A program made the position numbers and the translations under genes. Source: Oceanihabitans sp. 2_MG-2023 (GTDB lineage Bacteria; Bacteroidota; Bacteroidia; Flavobacteriales; Flavobacteriaceae). Taken from it: a stretch of DNA of 64,000 nt. Each line of letters opens with the position of its first letter. Position 1 is the stretch's first letter. The notes beneath the pieces are model-generated. The model did no database searches and was not told the DNA's origin. It saw only the letters and a list, made by a program, of their open reading frames with translations. The stretch is taken from the NCBI RefSeq assembly GCF_030547245.1, contig NZ_JAUOQT010000001.1, forward strand, positions 682,001 to 746,000, given 5' to 3'. Positions 60,849-64,000 of the stretch are shown here, piece after piece.

Positions 60849-63569
60849 ATGAAATTAAAAATTACAATTCTAGCCTTTCTGGCTTTTACTTTTGGTTTTC
60901 ATAAAATGGAAGCTAATGCACCTTTAAGTATTGAAGGTGAAGCAGCAAGTGTTATGATGACCACAAATGACAATTCATTGATTGTGTCTGCTGGATGTCA
61001 TATTTATACAGTAAATATGGAAAGCTATCAAGCAACTTTGCTAACTTCTTCCCCTTATGTATCTGAGATTAACTCCTTAGCTGTTGATGCAAGCACAGGG
61101 TGGATTTTTTACGTAAGCAACCAAGCTTCCAGATACAATTGGACCGTTTATGGTTACAATGTATATACAAATACACACAAATCTTTTGGGGATATTCGAT
61201 CGTATTTTACAGCAACAGGACACGCATATTCATCTAGAGGTTTAGGTTCTGGTGGTGCAACTTTTTATAATGGCAAACTTTATTTTGCTATGGAGTATCC
61301 AACAAATTGTTATAACTACAGAACTTCAAGTGGTGTAGTAAATGTAAAAGACGAACTAAAAAGAGAACTAGAAGGCGTTAAGATAAATAAAGGTTCGCTT
61401 ATAAATACTTCTGCCGAAACAAACACTGGTAGATCAACTACTGGAGATATTTTACCTAGTTATAATAGTAATGAAACGATAAGAAATGATAAAAAAGAAG
61501 ATAATTCTAACATACGGGATTATGAGTCTGAATCTAGTTTGTTAGGTAACACAAATTCTTTAAGTGGTTCTAGTGAAAGTAGTAATGAGAGATATGGTTA
61601 TAGCTCTTATAATAATAGAATTTATTTATTAGAAGTGTGTTTTAATAATCTTTCAGATTTTAGTGGAGATTCATCTTCCATATCAAATGCAAGCCCTAAA
61701 TATGATAATAATGGCCATTCTAGCTTTCTATACAAAGGGGAACTTGGTGATATTGCAGCAAGTGACGAAGGAGAAATTTATGCAGTAACAACATATCAAA
61801 TACAACATTTCGATTTTGACACAAATACTTTTTGCTGGGCAAATAACGAAGATGTGTATGCACAAATAGCAAAAGATAAAAACAGTAATTTACATTTGCT
61901 TAAAAATATCAAGACTTGTTCTCATAGTGGGTCTTGTTATACTAGTTGTACTAGAAAAAGTTATGTACAAAGCTATACACAGCCAAATCAATTACAAACC
62001 TATAATAATATTCAATTAGGTAGTTTGATTGAAATTCAAGGTTTATCTTCAGAAGACAGAGGTAAAATTACTGACGCAGCAGATTATTTAAATTTAGTTG
62101 TTGATGTGGAAGTTTCTTATAATTTAGAAGGAACTGTTTTTGATGATGATAACCAAAACGGAAGCCAAGAAACAGAAGAAGCTAATTTAGAGGACATAAG
62201 AGTAACATTATATGCAGACAGCAATAATGATGGTATTTTAGATGATAATGATGTGCAATTAGATATTACATCTACAGACGAAAACGGTTATTACAACTTT
62301 ACAGATATTAGTGAAGAAGATATATTGGTGGTTGTAACAGTACCAGAAGATACAGAAGAAATTACTTATACTTCAACTACAGATGACGTGATTGTAATTA
62401 CTTCTACCGAAGATGTTACTGGAGTTGATTTTGGTATTGATGAAACCTTCATTATTAGCTATTACATTGAAGGAGTTGTGTTTGATGATGATAACAGTAG
62501 CGCTACTTACGACGATGGTGAAGCATATTTAAATAACATCCCTGTTGTTTTATATGCAGACACTAACAATAATGGAGTGCTAGATGCGGATGATCTAAAA
62601 TTAGAAATAACTACTTCCGATGAAAATGGATACTATAGTTTTACTAACGTAAGCCATGAAAATGTGTTTGTAGTTGTAGTTACACCTGAAGATTCAAACG
62701 ATAACTTATACACATTAACAACAGAAGAAATAGTTACTATTAGCTCTACCGAAGATGTTACAGGAGTTGATTTTGGGATTAACGAAGAAATAGTAGAGAG
62801 ATTTAATATTTCTGGAGTTGTTTGGGATGATAACAATAGGGATGGTGTAAAAGACCCATCAGAAACACCTTTACCAAATATTATTGTTAACTTATTTAAT
62901 GATGTAAATGGTAATGGAATTTTAGATTCTGGAGATGAATATCTAGAAACTAAGTTTACATCATTTGCAAACCCTAATTATTCCTTTAACGATGTTACTC
63001 CTGGTAATAAAATTGTATATGCAATAACACCGCAAAACAATCCTCCATTTCTATGGTTCTTTACTACTTTTGATTTAGATAATGGAACGCAAAATCCAGA
63101 CGGTATTTATGCGTTTGATTTGCAGGAAACTACCGAAAATGTTGATTTTGGAATAGACAGATTATCGGGTAACTCTAAAGTTGCTGCCGAGGAAGAAGAT
63201 CAAACAAAAGAAAAATCTGAAGATCCTTTAAATAATAATGAAGCAGTTGTTCAAAATCCAGAAGTAAGAGCGTTTGCTCAAGTTGAACAAGATTTAGATG
63301 CAGAATCATTAGAATTATTTAATGGTATAAAATTATATCCAAATCCTTCAACGAAATTCATTATTGTAAAATCGGATTTACTAGATGAGAATACAGTCGT
63401 TAATATTTACAGTATAACAGGTAAGTTAATTATGACAAAAGATTATAGTGAAGAGTCTAGTTTAAGTGAAGTAAAGTTTAATTTAGACAAGCTAAGTGCT
63501 GGTTTATATCTAGCAAAAATTTCAACTGGTAATAATAAAACAATAGTTAAAAGATTTGTTAAACAATAA
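60849..63569 (+). CDS. SdrD-repeat surface protein with type IX secretion sorting domain
   Basis: A 906-residue secreted protein. Signal peptide: first ~23 residues (ending MEANA). An N-terminal globular region (about 30-390) shows repeated beta-propeller-like strands and a Ser/Asn-rich insert (about 180-260). It also has a cysteine-rich patch TCSHSGSCYTSCTRK (about 358-372). Three SdrD_B/Cna-B-like modules follow (about 420-530, 531-645, 646-768), each with an acidic D-x-N-x-D-G loop (for example SNNDGILDDND) likely to bind calcium. The C-terminal 80 residues (from LYPNPSTKF, about 826) form a type A Por/type IX sorting domain. It should be an outer-membrane-anchored adhesin-like stalk. Confidence 0.9.
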   Translation: MKLKITILAFLAFTFGFHKMEANAPLSIEGEAASVMMTTNDNSLIVSAGCHIYTVNMESYQATLLTSSPYVSEINSLAVDASTGWIFYVSNQASRYNWTVYGYNVYTNTHKSFGDIRSYFTATGHAYSSRGLGSGGATFYNGKLYFAMEYPTNCYNYRTSSGVVNVKDELKRELEGVKINKGSLINTSAETNTGRSTTGDILPSYNSNETIRNDKKEDNSNIRDYESESSLLGNTNSLSGSSESSNERYGYSSYNNRIYLLEVCFNNLSDFSGDSSSISNASPKYDNNGHSSFLYKGELGDIAASDEGEIYAVTTYQIQHFDFDTNTFCWANNEDVYAQIAKDKNSNLHLLKNIKTCSHSGSCYTSCTRKSYVQSYTQPNQLQTYNNIQLGSLIEIQGLSSEDRGKITDAADYLNLVVDVEVSYNLEGTVFDDDNQNGSQETEEANLEDIRVTLYADSNNDGILDDNDVQLDITSTDENGYYNFTDISEEDILVVVTVPEDTEEITYTSTTDDVIVITSTEDVTGVDFGIDETFIISYYIEGVVFDDDNSSATYDDGEAYLNNIPVVLYADTNNNGVLDADDLKLEITTSDENGYYSFTNVSHENVFVVVVTPEDSNDNLYTLTTEEIVTISSTEDVTGVDFGINEEIVERFNISGVVWDDNNRDGVKDPSETPLPNIIVNLFNDVNGNGILDSGDEYLETKFTSFANPNYSFNDVTPGNKIVYAITPQNNPPFLWFFTTFDLDNGTQNPDGIYAFDLQETTENVDFGIDRLSGNSKVAAEEEDQTKEKSEDPLNNNEAVVQNPEVRAFAQVEQDLDAESLELFNGIKLYPNPSTKFIIVKSDLLDENTVVNIYSITGKLIMTKDYSEESSLSEVKFNLDKLSAGLYLAKISTGNNKTIVKRFVKQ
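62104..63160 (+). repeat. Three tandem SdrD_B-like coding modules
   Basis: Module starts are at about 62104, 62448 and 62791. Modules 1 and 2 are the most alike, both ending in an almost identical nucleotide stretch. That stretch encodes STEDVTGVDFGI, at about 62404-62439 and 62749-62784, and differs by only a few synonymous changes. Module 3 is more diverged. Such near-identity is compatible with recent duplication or gene conversion. Confidence 0.75.
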
Positions 63570-63588
63570 TTAAGCTTATTTATTTGGA

Positions 63589-63622
63589 AACCAAAAAGCC
63601 GCTTTAAGCGGCTTTTTTGGTT
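63589..63622 (+). terminator. Intrinsic terminator after the surface-protein gene
   Basis: AAAAAGCCGC (63593-63602) and GCGGCTTTTT (63608-63617) pair perfectly around the loop TTTAA. The stem is followed by another T, and flanking AACC/GGTT can extend it. It lies 20 bases after the stop codon. Confidence 0.9.
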
Positions 63623-63631
63623 CCATTAATG

Positions 63632-63639
63632 TATATTTG
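63632..63639 (+). promoter_or_regulatory. Putative -7 box of DUF4254 gene
   Basis: TATATTTG matches TAnnTTTG and is 18 bases before the ATG at 63658. No TTG at ideal spacing is visible upstream. Confidence 0.45.
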
Positions 63640-63657
63640 TAGTCTAATAATTAAAAT

Positions 63658-64000
63658 ATGTTTTCAGAAAAAGCGAATAAAATATTTCAAGACGTAATTA
63701 ATACATATCACGTTTTAAATACTGTAGATCAACCTTTCAATAATATTTATAATAAAGAAAAGAACTTATTAGAACATTTATTATACAGAAAATGTTGGAT
63801 AGATACTGTACAATGGCATTATGAAGACATTATTAGAGATCCACAAATAGATCCTGTAGCTGCATTAAAATTAAAACGCCAAATAGACGCTTCTAATCAA
63901 GATAGAACAGATATGGTAGAATATATTGATAGCTATTTTTTAGAAAAACATAAAGAAGTCTCAGTAAAGAAGAATGCTACCATTAATACAGAGAGTCCAG
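63658..64000 (+). CDS. DUF4254 domain-containing protein, 3' end outside window
   Basis: The ATG at 63658 opens a frame that runs off the end after 114 codons (MFSEKANKIFQ...). The visible part contains NIYNKEKNLLEHLLYRKCWIDTVQWHYEDIIRDP and LKRQIDASNQDRTDMVEYID, typical of the DUF4254 family found in Bacteroidota, often beside glycosyltransferase genes. The full protein is expected to be near 200 residues. The function is unknown; it is helical, soluble and has no signal. Only the first part can be judged. Confidence 0.85.
   Translation, partial: MFSEKANKIFQDVINTYHVLNTVDQPFNNIYNKEKNLLEHLLYRKCWIDTVQWHYEDIIRDPQIDPVAALKLKRQIDASNQDRTDMVEYIDSYFLEKHKEVSVKKNATINTESP

Noticed and set aside
1-64000. 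tRNA, rRNA, CRISPR, insertion sequence, prophage and riboswitch signals
   Set aside because: None was recognised. Intergenic gaps are short (all under 300 bases) and AT-rich, with no cloverleaf-like or direct-repeat pattern noticed by eye.

Overview
The window comes from a low-GC member of the Bacteroidota, most likely a marine-type Flavobacteriaceae. Several things support this: AT-rich DNA, TAnnTTTG promoter -7 boxes with little Shine-Dalgarno signal, a protein with a type IX secretion (Por) C-terminal sorting domain, and family-specific hypothetical proteins (DUF4175, DUF4837, DUF6341, DUF6427, DUF6909, DUF4254). No rRNA, tRNA, insertion sequence, prophage or CRISPR array was seen. No gene-free stretch reaches 300 bases.

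Layout. Bases 1-17,565 are mostly housekeeping genes: a truncated DUF4175 protein, ybeY, mnmG flanked by two identical parS-like palindromes, a methyltransferase, an OmpH/Skp-like lipoprotein, holB, a secreted protein of unknown role, pgk, a LysM lytic transglycosylase, a DUF4837 lipoprotein, tatA, an M23 peptidase, a GH3-type adenylating enzyme and a DUF6909 protein. From 17,575 to 54,830 every gene is on the + strand and nearly all belong to one surface-polysaccharide locus. Its order is: chain-length regulator; rfbBACD (dTDP-L-rhamnose); a sulfate-activation cassette (cysQ, DUF2061, cysC, a flippase-like membrane protein, cysD, cysN); wecB-wecC (UDP-ManNAcA) behind a clear promoter; a nonulosonic (sialic/legionaminic-like) acid cassette; Wzx flippase; glycosyltransferase, acyltransferase and three polymerase/ligase-like membrane proteins; WecG/TagA-like transferase; UDP-glucose dehydrogenase and UDP-glucuronate decarboxylase (UDP-xylose); and the initiating undecaprenyl-phosphate glycosylphosphotransferase. 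Two minus-strand genes, a GT4 glycosyltransferase and a PaaK/CapK-like ligase, face this block and probably belong to it. From 57,517 to the end housekeeping resumes: purD, DUF6341, DUF6427, upp, a large SdrD-repeat protein with a type IX sorting domain, and the start of a DUF4254 gene.

How the genes work together. The locus encodes nucleotide-sugar supply, initiation on undecaprenyl phosphate, repeat-unit assembly, flipping, polymerisation and ligation of a glycan expected to contain rhamnose, ManNAcA, xylose/GlcA-derived sugar and a nonulosonic acid. No Wza exporter or Wzc kinase is seen, so an O-antigen-like product is favoured over an exported capsule. The least conventional part is 30,610-42,875. 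There a legionaminic-type pathway (LegB, LegC, NeuB/LegI, NeuC/LegG, a PtmE-like nucleotidyltransferase, an SpsF-type cytidylyltransferase) is interleaved with a metallophosphoesterase, an ATP-grasp ligase, an SDR, an acyltransferase, a divergent second NeuB, an unidentified lipoprotein and a YhcH/NanQ-like protein. This is the best candidate for an undescribed sugar-modification system. The product structure is inference from gene content only.
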